Shown here one piece after another: positions 31,389 to 39,554 of a stretch of 64,000 nt of DNA (its first letter is position 1; each line of letters starts with the position of its first letter). Below the pieces are notes generated by a model that had not been told where the DNA came from, ran no database searches, and saw only the letters and a list, made by a program, of their open reading frames with translations. The stretch is from Pseudomonas gozinkensis (GTDB lineage Bacteria; Pseudomonadota; Gammaproteobacteria; Pseudomonadales; Pseudomonadaceae), in contig NZ_CP062253.1 of assembly GCF_014863585.1 (NCBI RefSeq), positions 3,622,501-3,686,500 on the forward strand, written 5' to 3'. The position numbers and the translations under genes are program-made.

Positions 31389-32411
31389 TCAAGTCCTGGG
31401 GTCGAAGGCATCACGGCAGGCTTCGCCGATGAATACGAGTAGAGAAAGAATCAGCGCCAGGGCAAAAAATGCCGTCAGCCCCAACCACGGAGCTTGCAGA
31501 TTGTTCTTGCCCTGACCGATCAACTCACCCAGCGAAGCACTGCCGGCGGGCATGCCGAAGCCGAGGAAATCCAGCGCCGACAACGTAGCGATCGCCCCGG
31601 TCAGAATGAACGGCAGGTACGTCAACGTTGCACTCATGGCATTGGGCAGAATGTGCCGCACGATCACCTGCGCATCGCCGACACCCAGCGCCCGCGCCGC
31701 TTTCACGTACTCGAGCCCCCGGCTGCGCAGGAACTCGGCGCGCACCACGTCCACCAGACTCAGCCAGGAAAACAGTGCCATGATCCCCAACAACCACCAG
31801 AAATTCGGCTCGACGAAGCCCGACAGAATGATCAGCAGATAAAGCACCGGCAGCCCCGACCACACTTCCAGCAAACGCTGACCGAGCAAGTCGACCCAGC
31901 CGCCGTAATAACCCTGCAAGGCGCCGGCAGCGATACCGATCAATGCGCTCACCGCCGTCAAGGCCAGGGCGAATAACAGCGAGACTCGCGTGCCGAATAT
32001 CACCCGCGCCAGCACATCCCGCGCCTGATCGTCGGTGCCCAGCCAGTTTTCAGCGGTGGGCGGGCTCGGGGCCGGTTCGGTCAGGTCGTAGTTGGCCGTG
32101 TCGAAGCCGAACGGGATCGGCGCAAACCACATCCGCCCGCCCTGCCCCTCGATCAGTTCACGCACCTGGGCGCTGCGGTAGTCGGGCTGGAACGGCAGCT
32201 CGCCGCCGAAATCCTGCTCGGTGTAGCGCTTGAACGCGGGGAAATACCACTCGCCCTGCCAGGTCACCAGCAACGGCTTGTCATTGGCGACCAGTTCACC
32301 GCCCAGGCTCAGGCCGAACAGCGCGAGAAACAGCCACAACGACCACCAGCCGCGCCGATGAGCCTTGAACCGCGCCCAACGGCGCTGTCCGATTGGAGAA
32401 AGCGTCGGCAT
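31389..32411 (-). CDS. yejE: Peptide ABC importer permease YejE
   Basis: This 340-aa inner-membrane permease of the DppC/YejE type has an N-terminal arm (LSPIGQRRWARFKAHRRGW), one helix, and a long periplasmic segment containing PAFKRYTEQDFGGELPFQPDY. The MetI-type permease core has the EAA-like loop EYVKAARALGVGDAQVIVRH. The ATG at 32411 overlaps the yejB stop (ATGA). Earlier in-frame codons lie inside yejB. Confidence 0.94.
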   Translation of the reverse strand: MPTLSPIGQRRWARFKAHRRGWWSLWLFLALFGLSLGGELVANDKPLLVTWQGEWYFPAFKRYTEQDFGGELPFQPDYRSAQVRELIEGQGGRMWFAPIPFGFDTANYDLTEPAPSPPTAENWLGTDDQARDVLARVIFGTRVSLLFALALTAVSALIGIAAGALQGYYGGWVDLLGQRLLEVWSGLPVLYLLIILSGFVEPNFWWLLGIMALFSWLSLVDVVRAEFLRSRGLEYVKAARALGVGDAQVIVRHILPNAMSATLTYLPFILTGAIATLSALDFLGFGMPAGSASLGELIGQGKNNLQAPWLGLTAFFALALILSLLVFIGEACRDAFDPRT

Positions 32412-33475
32412 CAGGCAGTCCTCGCGGTGAAGTCGATACGCGGATCGACCAGCGTGTAGCACAGGTCGCCCAGCAGTTTTATCAAGAGCCCGAACAGGGT
32501 GAAGATGAACAATGAACCGAACACCACCGGGTAATCCCGCGACACCGCCGCTTCGTAGCTCAGGCGGCCGAGACCGTCGAGGGAGAAGATCACTTCGATC
32601 AGTAACGAACCGCCGAAGAACACCGTGACCAATGCCTGAGGCAAACCGGCCACCACCAGCAGCATCGCGTTGCGAAACACATGCCCGTACAACACCTGGC
32701 GTTCACTCAGGCCCTTGGCGCGAGCGGTGACCACGTACAGCCGTGAGATTTCATTGAGAAAGCTGTTCTTGGTCAGGATCGTCAACGTTGCGAAACCGCC
32801 GATCACCAGCGCGCTGACCGGCAACACCAGGTGCCAGAAATAATCGGCGACCTTGCCCCACAGCGACAGCTCGGCGAAGTTGTCCGAGACCAGCCCGCGC
32901 ACCGGAAACCAGTCCAGCGCCGTACCGCCGGCGAACACCACGATCAGCAGCAGCGCAAACAGAAACCCCGGCATCGCATAGCCGATGATGATCGCCGCGC
33001 TGCTCCAGACATCGAACGCCGAGCCGTTGTGCACCGCCTTGCGGATGCCCAGCGGAATCGATACCAGATAAGTGATCAGCGTCGCCCACAATCCCAGCGA
33101 CAGGGTCACCGGCAGTTTCTGCCAGATCAGTTCGGTCACCGACGCCCCCCGGAAAAAACTCTTGCCGAAATCCAGTTGCGCGTAGCGCTTGAGCATCAGC
33201 CACAAGCGCTCGCCGGCGCTTTTATCGAAGCCGTACTGGCGCTCGATCTCGGCCACCAGTTTCGGGTCCAGGCCACGGGTCGCGCGGGACTCGCCGCCAA
33301 TGCTCTCGACATGGCTGGCCCCCACCGCCGCACCAACACCAATCCCCTGCAATCGGGCGATGGCCTGTTCGACCGGGCCACCGGGCGCGGCCTGCACGAT
33401 CACAAAGTTCACCAGTAGAATTGCCAGCAAGGTCGGCACGATCAGCAGCAGACGCCGCAGGCTATAACCCCACAT
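32411..33475 (-). CDS. yejB: Peptide ABC importer permease YejB
   Basis: This 354-aa inner-membrane permease begins [19 protein letters not shown], the standard DppB/YejB start. The MetI core contains [23 protein letters not shown] (EAA loop) and a C-terminal [15 protein letters not shown]. It overlaps yejA by 14 bp and yejE by 4 bp, showing a tightly coupled yejABEF operon. Confidence 0.94.
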   Translation of the reverse strand: MWGYSLRRLLLIVPTLLAILLVNFVIVQAAPGGPVEQAIARLQGIGVGAAVGASHVESIGGESRATRGLDPKLVAEIERQYGFDKSAGERLWLMLKRYAQLDFGKSFFRGASVTELIWQKLPVTLSLGLWATLITYLVSIPLGIRKAVHNGSAFDVWSSAAIIIGYAMPGFLFALLLIVVFAGGTALDWFPVRGLVSDNFAELSLWGKVADYFWHLVLPVSALVIGGFATLTILTKNSFLNEISRLYVVTARAKGLSERQVLYGHVFRNAMLLVVAGLPQALVTVFFGGSLLIEVIFSLDGLGRLSYEAAVSRDYPVVFGSLFIFTLFGLLIKLLGDLCYTLVDPRIDFTARTA

Positions 33476-35309
33476 GGGCGTACTCCTTTTGCTGCTGCAT
33501 TTGCGTCGAGGTCAGCGCGGTCGGGCTGATCTCCCACCAGGTGTCGAGGCCGGCGTCGTACAGCGGCGCAATTGCCGGGCGACCGAAGCGGTTCCACCAC
33601 ACCGTGGAAATCCCCGGCGGGTAATAGTTGGGAATCCAGTAATAGCCCCACTGCAACACCCGATCCAGCGCATGGGCGTGGCGCAGAAGGCTCTCACGAT
33701 TGTCGGCCTGGACCACGCCTTCGAGCAGCGCATCCACCGCCGGATCGCGCAGCACCATGTAGTTGTTGGAGCCGGGATCGTCGGCGCCGTCGGAACCGAA
33801 GTAGTTGAACAGCTCGCGCCCCGGCGCCTGACTCACCGGGTAACCGACGACAATCATGTCGTAGTCGCGGCTGCGCACGCGGTTGGTGTATTGCGCGGTG
33901 TCGACCTGACGAATATCGAAGCCGATGCCGATCTGCGACAGGTTGCGCTTGAATGGCAGCAGCAGGCGCTCGAAACCCTTCTGGCCGTTGAGGAAGGTGA
34001 ATTGCAACGGCTCGCCGGCGGCATTCACCAATTGATCGCCACGGGGTTTCCAACCAGCAGCCTCCAGCAATTTCAGCGCCTGCAATTGCTGCGCGCGGAT
34101 GTTGCCGCTGCCGTCGGTGCGCGGCGCCTCGAACACCTGACTGAAGACTTCATCGGGAATCTTGCCGCGCCACGGTTCGAGGATTTTCAGTTCTTCGGCA
34201 TCCGGCAGTTCGGTGGCCGACAACGCACTGTGGGAAAAGAAGCTGCGTTGGCGCAGGTACATGCTGCGCATCATCTGCCGGTTGCTCCATTCGAAATCCC
34301 AGAGCATGGCAATCGCCTGCCGGACCCGGCGATCCTGAAACATCGGCTTCTGCAAGTTGAACGCAAACCCCTGGGCGCCTTGTGCAGCACCGGGTGCGAG
34401 GTGTTCGTGCAGCAACTTGCCCTGCTCCAGTGCCGCGCCGGCATAACCGATGGTGTAACTGGTGGCGGAGAACTCGCGGTTGTAATCGAAGCCGCCGGCC
34501 TTGAGCACTTGTCGCGACACGTCGGTGTCGGCAAAGAACTCCACGCTCAACTGATCGAAGTTATAAAGCCCACGAGTGATCGGCAGATCTCTGGCCCACC
34601 AGTCCTTGATCCGCTGGAATTTCACGCTGCGCCCGGCGTCTACCGCGATAACCTTGTACGGCCCACTGCCCGGCGGAATCTCGAAGCCTGCGCCATCGGC
34701 GAAATTGCGTGTACGCCACCAATGTTCAGGCAACACCGGCAACGTCGCCAGATCCAGCGGCAAGGTCCGGCTCTCGTTGTTCTTGAACACGAAACGCACC
34801 TGGGTCGGCGACTCGACCTGCACCTCGGCGACATCGCGAAACTGCTGGCGATACTTGAGGCTGCCTTGAGTGGTGAACAGTTCGAAGGTGTAGCGCACGT
34901 CTTCGGCGGTGATTGGCGTGCCGTCCTCGAACTGCGCCTTGGGGTTGAGGTAAAAGCGCAGCCAGCGCCGGTCCGCGTCCAGCTCCATCCGTTGCGCGAC
35001 CAGACCGTAGACGCTGTAGGGCTCGTCCTTGCTGCGATAGGCCAGCGGCGCATAGAGCCAGCCGTCGATGTCGGCGACACCGGTGCCTTTGTCGATGTAG
35101 GGAATCAGGTGATCGAACGGGCCGCTCTCCAGCGAAGAGCGGCGCAAGATTCCCCCCTTGGGCGCGTCGGGGTTGGCGTAGGCCAGATGCTGGAAGTCCG
35201 GGGCGTATTTCGGGGCTTCGCCGTAGACCGTGAGGGCGTGTTGTGGCGCCGCGAAAATGAGCGGGCTCGACAACATGAAGATGCTGAAAAGCATGAGTCT
35301 GGAGAGCAT
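33462..35309 (-). CDS. yejA: Periplasmic peptide-binding protein YejA
   Basis: This 615-aa solute-binding protein (SBP_bac_5/DppA class) begins with a signal peptide ([17 protein letters not shown], cleaved near residue 20). It continues [21 protein letters not shown] and PDAPKGG, typical of YejA. It captures oligopeptides for YejB/E/F. The ATG at 35309 was chosen for the signal peptide; an alternative Met six codons later is possible. The frame runs open upstream through a REP doublet, which is not coding here. Confidence 0.93.
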   Translation of the reverse strand: MLSRLMLFSIFMLSSPLIFAAPQHALTVYGEAPKYAPDFQHLAYANPDAPKGGILRRSSLESGPFDHLIPYIDKGTGVADIDGWLYAPLAYRSKDEPYSVYGLVAQRMELDADRRWLRFYLNPKAQFEDGTPITAEDVRYTFELFTTQGSLKYRQQFRDVAEVQVESPTQVRFVFKNNESRTLPLDLATLPVLPEHWWRTRNFADGAGFEIPPGSGPYKVIAVDAGRSVKFQRIKDWWARDLPITRGLYNFDQLSVEFFADTDVSRQVLKAGGFDYNREFSATSYTIGYAGAALEQGKLLHEHLAPGAAQGAQGFAFNLQKPMFQDRRVRQAIAMLWDFEWSNRQMMRSMYLRQRSFFSHSALSATELPDAEELKILEPWRGKIPDEVFSQVFEAPRTDGSGNIRAQQLQALKLLEAAGWKPRGDQLVNAAGEPLQFTFLNGQKGFERLLLPFKRNLSQIGIGFDIRQVDTAQYTNRVRSRDYDMIVVGYPVSQAPGRELFNYFGSDGADDPGSNNYMVLRDPAVDALLEGVVQADNRESLLRHAHALDRVLQWGYYWIPNYYPPGISTVWWNRFGRPAIAPLYDAGLDTWWEISPTALTSTQMQQQKEYAHVGL

Positions 35310-35340
35310 CGGCAAGATCCTGATAATTGGGCGCCGCCAA

Positions 35341-35427
35341 TGGCCCCTCGCGAGCAAGCTCGCTCCCACATTGCTTCGTGACGAACACAAATCCCCTGTG
35401 GGAGCGAGCTTGCTCGCGATGGGGCCA
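35341..35427. repeat. REP doublet (REPIN) upstream of yejA
   Basis: TGGCCCC followed by TCGCGAGCAAGCTCGCTCCC is mirrored by GTGGGAGCGAGCTTGCTCGC and GATGGGGCCA about 35 bp later. It sits 32 bp before the yejA start, so it may form a structure in the mRNA leader. Confidence 0.92.
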
Positions 35428-35536
35428 AAGCAGTCACCACACCTCCTGCCTACCTGTGATGTGCAACAGGCCGGCATTTTTTATAGAACTGGGTTTAGAA
35501 CGATGCGTTACTAAAACCCGCCCTGACCGATCATTC

Positions 35537-38191
35537 TCAGAACTTGTAATTGACCCGCGTGTACAGCGTGCGGCCAAACGGGTCGCCGTATTTCGGGTCG
35601 TAGCCGCTCTGGAACGTGTAGGTCTGGTTGCTGAATGGCGGCTCGCGGTCGAACAGGTTTTTCACTCCGAGGGTCACTGCCAGGGTCTTGCGCCAGGTGT
35701 AGGTGCCGGCCACGTCCCAGACGTTGTACGAGCCGACGTAATCGTGAGTCTCGCGATCCGAGTCGTGGTAACCGCTGGTGTAGCGGTTGGTCAGGCTCGC
35801 GCCGAGCGGGCCGTAGTTCCAGCTGCCGGTCAAGCTATGACGCCAGCGGGCCACGGCGCCGGCGGAAGCAAAGTCGCCGCCGCGAAAATCGCCGAGCTTG
35901 TCGATGTAGTCGCCCTTGAGCTGCTGCTGATAGTCGTAACGGGTGACGTAAGTGCCTTGCAGACCGATGCCGAAATCGCCGTACGGCATGCTCGGCAGGC
36001 GATAGTCGAAGCTCACGTCGACGCCGTTGGTCTTGATCTTGCCGAGGTTGGCCAGGCCAGTGACGATGTGATCGATGGAGCCATCAGGCTTGCGAATCAG
36101 ACGCTCCGGGTACAGCTCCGGGTTTTCGAACACCGCCGATTCAGGGAATTCGGCGATCTGGTTGGCGATGTCGATCCACCAGAAATCCAGCCCGGTGGTC
36201 AGGCGATCAAACGGCTGATAAACGAAACCGAGGGTGACGTTGCGCGCAGTTTCCGGGCTCAAATCGGTGTTGCCGCCTGAGGTACGGTTGAACTGCTGGG
36301 CACAGTCGCGGTTGGCAATGCCGCCGTTGCTCGGGTTGCCACCGGCGCACAGGCGCGGGTCGTTGTAGTTGGCATTGGTGAACGAGGTGAACGTCGGGTT
36401 GTACAACTCATAAAGCGACGGCGCACGGAAGCCTTCGCTGTAGGCGCCACGCACCACCAGCTCCTTGAACGGCTGGAAGCGGAACGAGTATTTCGGGTTG
36501 GTGGTGCTGCCGAAATCGCTGTATTTGTCGTGGCGCACGGCGGCGGACAGTTCAAGGCTGTCGAGCACCGGCACGTTGACCTCGGCGTACTGCGCCGAGA
36601 CGCTGCGATCTCCTTGTACGCTGCCATTGGGATCAACGCCCAGGCTCTGCACGTCGCCGGCGAACGCGGCGAAATCCTGATGAAAGTCTTCCTTGCGGTA
36701 TTCACCGCCCAGCGCCAGCGCCGAAGGACCAGCACCGAACCAGTCGCCGATCTCGCGGCTGATGCGCCCGTCAATCGCCTTGACCCGGCCCACTGCCGTC
36801 GCGTAATCGCCATCCACTCCGTTGGCCGCCAGCAAGGCCGAACCGGCAGCGGTCTGCGGGCCGAAGGGGTTGATCAAACCGTTGGCGATGCCTTGACTGA
36901 CGGCTCGGTCATTCACGTAACCGCTGCGAATCGTGTTGACCACTTTGTTCTGGTTGTAAGAAGCGCCGAGGTTGTAATCCCAACCTACCAGCGTCCCGTC
37001 GAAGCTCAACAGCAAACGCTGACCAGTGTTGTCGTCCTCATGCTGGCGGGCACCGACAGCCGTCTCGCGCCAGTTCACGTCCACCGGTTGCGTCGGGTCC
37101 AGAGCAAAACCGCTTGGCCCGGGCGTAATGCCGTTGCCCGGATAGAACGCAGTACCGGGATTGACCTGATTGCCCATCAACGTACCGGGACCGATCTGAG
37201 TACGGTTTTCGTTGCGCGCCCAGAAGTATTCGAGGCTGACGTTGTGATCGTCCGACAGCTTGCCGGTGGCTTTGGCGAAGGCGGAGGTCTTTTCGGTTTC
37301 CGGTACCAGGTCGAGATAACTCCACAGGCTCTGGCGGCAGATGCCGTTGCGTGACAGCAGCCCCGGTGCATTGCAACCGGAACCGGCCAACGGGTTGGTG
37401 GCATTGCTGCCCTGGCTCCAGTTGGCGGGCGATGCCGTGCCGGAGGTGTAATCCAGGCCGCGCCCCGGCTGGTAGTTATAGGTGTAACCACGATCATCGG
37501 CGGCCAGTCGGTTCTGCTTGTCGTAGCTCACCACGCCGAAAACGTTGAAGCGATCGTCCTGCAAATCACCAAAACCCCAGCTGCCGCTGAAGTTGCGGCT
37601 TTCACCGCCGCCGGAATGGGTCGGCGTGTCGTAGTTTGTGCTGATCTGGCCTTCGGTGAGGCTGGTCTTGGTGATGAAGTTGATCACCCCGCCAATGGCA
37701 TCTGTACCGTACAGCGCCGAGGCGCCATCGCGTAGCACTTCTACCCGGTCGATGGCGGCGAACGGGATGGTGTTGAGATCGACGCCCGAGCCGTTGATCG
37801 CATTGGTCGCGTTGTTGCTCAGGCGTCGACCGTTGAGCAGCACCAGCGTTTTGTTCGGGCCGATACCTCGCAGGTCGGCGTAGGACGCCCCGCCGCTGCT
37901 CGACCCCACCGAGCGCCCGGAGCCCACCGAAGACTGGTTGGCCGAGATACGGCTGACCAGCTCTTCAGTGGTGGTCACGCCCTGCTTCTGCAACTCCTCG
38001 ACCCTCAGGATGGTGACCGGTACGGCGGTTTCGGCATCGACCCGGCGTATCGCGGTGCCAGTGACTTCGACCCGTTGCAACTGGGTGGTCGGCTCGGTTG
38101 CCGTGCTGTCGGCGGCGACGGCCGGCAACGTGTTGATTGCCAGCAGCAAGGCCAGGCTCAACGGGGATTTAACGGGTGAAAATCGAATCAT
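35537..38191 (-). CDS. TonB-dependent outer-membrane receptor
   Basis: This 884-aa receptor has a signal peptide (SLALLLAINTLPAVAA), then the TonB-box-like region QRVEVTGTAIRR. The plug domain includes ADLRGIGPNKTLVLLNGRR and VEVLRDGASALYGTDAIGGVINFI. A 22-strand barrel ends in the outer-membrane Phe (TRVNYKF). There is no N-terminal STN domain, so it does not signal to a FecR-type partner. It sits next to yejABEF in the same orientation; a role in peptide or siderophore uptake feeding that importer is possible but only inferred. Confidence 0.92.
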   Translation of the reverse strand: MIRFSPVKSPLSLALLLAINTLPAVAADSTATEPTTQLQRVEVTGTAIRRVDAETAVPVTILRVEELQKQGVTTTEELVSRISANQSSVGSGRSVGSSSGGASYADLRGIGPNKTLVLLNGRRLSNNATNAINGSGVDLNTIPFAAIDRVEVLRDGASALYGTDAIGGVINFITKTSLTEGQISTNYDTPTHSGGGESRNFSGSWGFGDLQDDRFNVFGVVSYDKQNRLAADDRGYTYNYQPGRGLDYTSGTASPANWSQGSNATNPLAGSGCNAPGLLSRNGICRQSLWSYLDLVPETEKTSAFAKATGKLSDDHNVSLEYFWARNENRTQIGPGTLMGNQVNPGTAFYPGNGITPGPSGFALDPTQPVDVNWRETAVGARQHEDDNTGQRLLLSFDGTLVGWDYNLGASYNQNKVVNTIRSGYVNDRAVSQGIANGLINPFGPQTAAGSALLAANGVDGDYATAVGRVKAIDGRISREIGDWFGAGPSALALGGEYRKEDFHQDFAAFAGDVQSLGVDPNGSVQGDRSVSAQYAEVNVPVLDSLELSAAVRHDKYSDFGSTTNPKYSFRFQPFKELVVRGAYSEGFRAPSLYELYNPTFTSFTNANYNDPRLCAGGNPSNGGIANRDCAQQFNRTSGGNTDLSPETARNVTLGFVYQPFDRLTTGLDFWWIDIANQIAEFPESAVFENPELYPERLIRKPDGSIDHIVTGLANLGKIKTNGVDVSFDYRLPSMPYGDFGIGLQGTYVTRYDYQQQLKGDYIDKLGDFRGGDFASAGAVARWRHSLTGSWNYGPLGASLTNRYTSGYHDSDRETHDYVGSYNVWDVAGTYTWRKTLAVTLGVKNLFDREPPFSNQTYTFQSGYDPKYGDPFGRTLYTRVNYKF

Positions 38192-38308
38192 GAACAGCCA
38201 TCCCTGCGTTTTGGTTTATGCAGGGATGTGCGATGGCAGATGGGAATTTATAGGGCGCGATTTAGACCGTTGGGTGCTGAGGTTATGCAAAACCGGCAAG
38301 TCGACTCA

Positions 38309-38812
38309 TCAGGTCAAAACCGCTTCTTTGAGCAACCGGGTATCCAGCCCAAAACGTTCTTGGGAGACCATCCTGAACTGCCCCTCCGCCAAATCGCAGC
38401 TCACCAGCAAGTTCCACGAATGCCGGGTTGCCGCCGACGGGATCAGCACAAACGGATGCTCGGCCAGTAAAGCGTCGGCGAACAATCGCTGATTGGGTGA
38501 CGGCCGTGCAGGGCTCAGCCAGTAAGGGTTCGGCACTTCTTCGGGCTGCACGATTTTCACCTTCGCGTCGCTTATGACCTCAAAACACGTCAACACATAA
38601 GGCTCGCGATCTAGAGCATCAAAACTGTGGTTGGCTGCCACCTCCAGAATGGCCGAGGACGGATCGACTGACGCGTAGACGACGCGTCGTCCAGGTATAT
38701 TCCAGCGACCGCCACTCAGCTTTGAACCAATCCCGCTGTCCCAGGTACCTCCATAAACCTCGGGATCCAGCCGCCAGGCATACCAATGCTTGTCCCACGG
38801 CAAGGGGTTCAT
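38309..38812 (-). CDS. RES-domain toxin (NAD+-degrading type)
   Basis: This 167-aa RES-family protein shows the conserved Arg (YAWRLDPEVYGG), the GGRWNIPGRRVVYAS block, the Glu in SSAILEVAANHSF and a later Ser region (HSWNLLV). RES toxins such as MbcT and the Pseudomonas Res proteins break down NAD+. It overlaps the upstream antitoxin gene by 4 bp (ATGA), the classical Xre-RES arrangement. All the key regions appear intact. The pair lies between two TonB-receptor genes. Confidence 0.92.
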   Translation of the reverse strand: MNPLPWDKHWYAWRLDPEVYGGTWDSGIGSKLSGGRWNIPGRRVVYASVDPSSAILEVAANHSFDALDREPYVLTCFEVISDAKVKIVQPEEVPNPYWLSPARPSPNQRLFADALLAEHPFVLIPSAATRHSWNLLVSCDLAEGQFRMVSQERFGLDTRLLKEAVLT

Positions 38813-39300
38813 GGGTAAACCCCGTAGATAAGCTGACTCAGATACTGCTCCACCATCTGAAAACCCAATGGATGCAGCGTCAATTCCAGCGGCACATGAC
38901 CGTAAAAATAGGTAGAGGGTTTTTGCATCCAGTCCTCCGCCCGTGGTTGCCCCCCGAAAGCCCGAATGGCCAACTCCAGCACCAATGCATATTGGTAGGC
39001 TATGACACTCTGCTGCGGGTCAAGCCGTACCGGTTTTCCTTCCTTCAGCAGCCGTCGTACCGTTCTGACCGACTTGCCAGTGATGCGTTTGACCACGTCG
39101 CCTTGCTGGTAAAGCTCGGAGGTTGAAAGCATGTCGACGACGTCGCTCAGCTCGAAACCTTCATCGGTAAGGTGAACAATCAGCATGGCGTCATCACCGA
39201 TATTCTTGCCATGCACGAGCAATTCGACAGGTTTGCCCTCGACCTTCTTCAAGCCCGCCAACCGGGGTACTTTTGCGCTGGGCAACGCGACGTCCTCCAT
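38809..39300 (-). CDS. Xre/MbcA/ParS-type antitoxin of the RES toxin
   Basis: This is the antitoxin with the MbcA/ParS/Xre toxin-binding C-terminal domain: DVVKRITGKSVRTVRRLLKE, then AYQYALVLELAIRAFGG, then AEDWMQKPSTYFYG, and finally VEQYLSQLIYGVYP. It neutralises the RES enzyme and usually autoregulates the operon. I chose the ATG at 39300 (163 aa) because an AGGTG site lies 5 nt upstream and the length then fits the family. An in-frame ATG at 39510 would add 70 residues with no family resemblance. Confidence 0.85.
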   Translation of the reverse strand: MEDVALPSAKVPRLAGLKKVEGKPVELLVHGKNIGDDAMLIVHLTDEGFELSDVVDMLSTSELYQQGDVVKRITGKSVRTVRRLLKEGKPVRLDPQQSVIAYQYALVLELAIRAFGGQPRAEDWMQKPSTYFYGHVPLELTLHPLGFQMVEQYLSQLIYGVYP

Positions 39301-39510
39301 GGGGCACCTGGCACGATCATCGCGCCACTGATGGCGAGCGGAATAAGCAGGTGTTTCGTATTCGAGGTGTGCAGTTCGCATGATCCATCCATTATCAAAG
39401 GCCTGAGTAATCGGGCCGTTTACGACTTCAATGTCATCGCCGATGCTATAGATCATGCTTCCGACGACCAACCTTAAAAAGTCGTCGGAAATATCCCCGT
39501 TTTCGCACAA

Positions 39511-39545
39511 AGCCCGGCAACTTCCGTAGGACGCTGCCGGGCGTC
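39511..39545 (-). terminator. Terminator-like hairpin between fecA-type gene and antitoxin gene
   Basis: GCCCGGCA and TGCCGGGC form an 8-bp stem 10 bp beyond the receptor stop (minus strand), followed by TTTG. The U-run is short. Confidence 0.65.
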
Positions 39546-39554
39546 ATTTCGTCC

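Noticed and set aside
35310..35477. Extended yejA N-terminus through the REP doublet
   Set aside because: The 56 extra codons are mostly REP-derived (ASKLAPTG, GASLLARG), and a proper signal peptide starts at 35309. This differs from cobN, where coding blocks lie on both sides of the REP.
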